A stretch of 33,245 bases of DNA from Methylobacterium ajmalii (GTDB taxonomy: Bacteria > Pseudomonadota > Alphaproteobacteria > Rhizobiales > Beijerinckiaceae): contig NZ_JACWCT010000006.1 in NCBI RefSeq assembly GCF_016613415.1, positions 1 to 33,245 on the forward strand, given 5' to 3'. Shown one piece after another: positions 31,980 through 33,245 of the stretch. Positions within the stretch are counted from its first letter, which is position 1. Each line of letters opens with the position of its first letter. Under the pieces are notes generated by a model that made no database searches, was not told the DNA's origin, and saw only the letters and a list, made by a program, of their open reading frames with translations. A program made the translations under genes and the position numbers.

Positions 31980-32909
31980 TCAGGCGAGCCAGGCGACGAG
32001 GAGCGAGACGGTCACTACCGAGGCGAGGTGCGAGAGCAGGATCGCCCCGGAGGTCACGCCGGCCTCGAGCCCGTAGAGCTTGGCGAGCGTGAACGGGCCG
32101 GAGCCGATCGGCAGCGCGCTGAGCAGCACCGCCGCCCGCGCCCAGAGGTCGGGCACGGCGAAGACCTGGTAGACGAGGAGCGCGGTCACCGCCGGCTGCA
32201 GCACCAGCTTGAGGACGACGAGCACGGCCATCGGGCGGATGTCGGAGAGCACCACCCGCTCCTGGGCCAGGAACAGCCCGATGCAGACGAGGGCGCAGGG
32301 CGAGGCCGCGCCCCCGAGGAGCGTGGCGAAGCGCTCGACCGGCCCGGGCACCGGCGTCCCGGTGAGGCCGACCGCGAGCCCCGCGAGGGGCGCGATCAGC
32401 AGCGGGTTGCGCAGGAGCGCCAGCACGACCTTGCGGGCGGTGCCCGAGCCCGCCCCCTTCTGCAGGTCGAGCTCGATCACCACGATCGCGAACAGGAACA
32501 GCACGCAGGCGGTGAACAGGGTGGCGATGACCGCGGCCGGCAGGCTCGCCGGCCCGAAGACCAGAAGGCAGAGCGGGATGCCCATGAAGCCGACGTTGCT
32601 GTAGCCGGCATCCAGCCCCTCGATGCAGGCCTGGGCCGGGCGCAGGGCGCGCCCGAGCCCGAGCAGGAAGGCGGCCGCGAAGGCCGCCGCGATGCCGCCC
32701 GCGAAGGCCGCCGCGAAGCCGATCTGGGCGACCTGGGCGGGGGTGATCTTCGCCATCGCGCCGAACATCAGGGCCGGCAGCGCCAGGTAGATCGCGAAGC
32801 GGTTCAGGCTGTCGGCCGCCGCCGGCCCGAACAGGGCGGTGTGCCCGGACAGGAACCCCGCCAGGATCAGGGCGAAGATCGGGAGGGCGGCGTTGAGGAC
32901 GGCCTGCAT
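31980..32909 (-). CDS. AEC family transporter (auxin efflux carrier type)
   Basis: This 309-residue inner-membrane carrier has about ten hydrophobic helices in two repeats. Typical AEC features are ALPIFALILAGFLSG at the N-terminus, LPALMFGAMAKI, the signature GYSNVGFMGIPLCLLVFG, RNPLLIAPLAGLAVGL, and the C-terminal LPIGSGPFTLAKLYG. Bacterial members export or import carboxylates such as malonate or malate; the substrate here is unknown. The ATG at 32909 (MQAVLNAALPIF) is preferred because it starts the first helix; the frame is open to 32978 but that extension is Pro-rich. No strong ribosome-binding site is seen and no transport partner is adjacent. Confidence 0.93.
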   Translation of the reverse strand: MQAVLNAALPIFALILAGFLSGHTALFGPAAADSLNRFAIYLALPALMFGAMAKITPAQVAQIGFAAAFAGGIAAAFAAAFLLGLGRALRPAQACIEGLDAGYSNVGFMGIPLCLLVFGPASLPAAVIATLFTACVLFLFAIVVIELDLQKGAGSGTARKVVLALLRNPLLIAPLAGLAVGLTGTPVPGPVERFATLLGGAASPCALVCIGLFLAQERVVLSDIRPMAVLVVLKLVLQPAVTALLVYQVFAVPDLWARAAVLLSALPIGSGPFTLAKLYGLEAGVTSGAILLSHLASVVTVSLLVAWLA

Positions 32910-32965
32910 CGGGGGAGCGCCGGGACCGGGCGGGGCGCCGGCGAGAGCCGCTTTGGTGCAGGGGC

Positions 32966-33036
32966 GCGGCCGGCGCAAGGGCGTGAGCCCTGCGCCGGCC
33001 GCGGGGCGAGGTCCCGCCGCCGGAGGGCGGCGGGAC
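32966..33036 (-). terminator. Tandem strong hairpins after the right-edge gene
   Basis: Hairpin one (33011-33036) is a perfect 11-bp stem GTCCCGCCGCC with loop GGAG. Hairpin two (32966-33002) has an 11-bp stem (GCGGCCGGCGC), a one-base bulge and a 5-bp stem with loop GTGA. Both lie within 125 bp of the leftward gene ending at 33086 and would insulate the AEC gene. Confidence 0.65.
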
Positions 33037-33085
33037 GCGGGGCCGGCGGGTCGGTCCTTGACCGGTCTCTTGGTTCGACCTTGGA

Positions 33086-33245
33086 TCAGCCCTGGTTGCC
33101 GTAGCCGAAGGTGGTGTCGCCCGGGGCCGCGCGGCCCTCGAGCGCGCCGTATTGCAGGTAGTGCAGCATCGGGTCGACCTTCGCCCGCGCCACGTCGCCG
33201 TTGGCCGCCAGGTAGGCCGTGGTGTCGAACGCCTTCGACGGGTCG
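33086..33245 (-). CDS. C-terminal end of a repeat protein with YLA-N-DV / HYLQYG motif (partial)
   Basis: Only the last 52 residues are inside the window; the start and most of the protein lie beyond base 33245. The visible part contains FDTTAYLAANGDVAR and VDPMLHYLQYGALEGR, one copy of a repeat unit seen in large secreted calcium-binding and hemolysin-type proteins of Rhizobiales, followed by PGDTTFGYGNQG and the stop at 33086. Such proteins are usually exported by type I secretion and act at the cell surface or outside it; that role is inferred from one repeat. Two strong hairpins follow the stop. Confidence 0.7.
   Translation of the reverse strand, partial: DPSKAFDTTAYLAANGDVARAKVDPMLHYLQYGALEGRAAPGDTTFGYGNQG

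Overview
The window is about 70% GC and most resembles a methylotroph-type alphaproteobacterium of the Rhizobiales, Methylobacterium or a close relative. This rests on gene content and order, not on a database search: a phasin next to clpS-clpA, rsmB with a heparinase II/III gene on one side and a DUF1674 gene diverging on the other, a ubiA/DUF6101/rsmE block, an MHYT sensor kinase, and a YLA-N-DV/HYLQYG-type repeat protein at the right edge. I see no rRNA or tRNA gene, CRISPR array, insertion sequence or prophage gene. It reads as ordinary chromosome, dense with genes, with one island of small dispersed repeats.

Left part (1-7.7 kb): a D-Ala-D-Ala carboxypeptidase cut by the window edge diverges from a phasin gene whose upstream region holds three perfect 15-bp dyads. 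Next come clpS-clpA (N-degron proteolysis), a one-helix basic small protein, two tandem copies of a two-hairpin repeat, an inositol-monophosphatase-family enzyme and a DUF6101 protein. Middle (7.7-19.7 kb): ubiA (ubiquinone synthesis), a small four-cysteine exported protein, rsmE (16S rRNA methylation), a carboxylate-amine ligase homologue that appears to have lost its HxHxE motif, a urate permease-uricase operon, RNase HI with an extra C-terminal tail, an MHYT-PAS hybrid histidine kinase, an aldo/keto reductase and a membrane diguanylate cyclase.

Right part (19.8-33.2 kb): a heparinase II/III-family gene, rsmB, a DUF1674 gene, a PH-domain gene and a cupin gene. A 424-bp cluster of the same repeat family follows (24350-24773). 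Then come a DsbA/HCCA-isomerase-like gene and a flavin monooxygenase-like gene that diverge from a 25-bp gap, a type II NADH dehydrogenase, cysK behind an AT-rich dyad, a 99-aa gene of unknown function, a second diguanylate cyclase, an AEC-family transporter, and the C-terminus of a repeat protein.

Links between genes: ClpS delivers substrates to ClpAP; the NCS2 permease and uricase form a urate uptake and oxidation unit; the two diguanylate cyclases and the MHYT kinase are membrane signalling proteins, probably wired separately. The strongest non-genic signals are the repeat family, whose end sequences differ between copies but stay self-complementary and supply the stop codons of two genes, and the phasin dyads, with an imperfect match upstream of the 99-aa gene. 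I found no convincing multi-gene system of a new kind. The repeats, the operator set and the altered ligase are the items most worth following.
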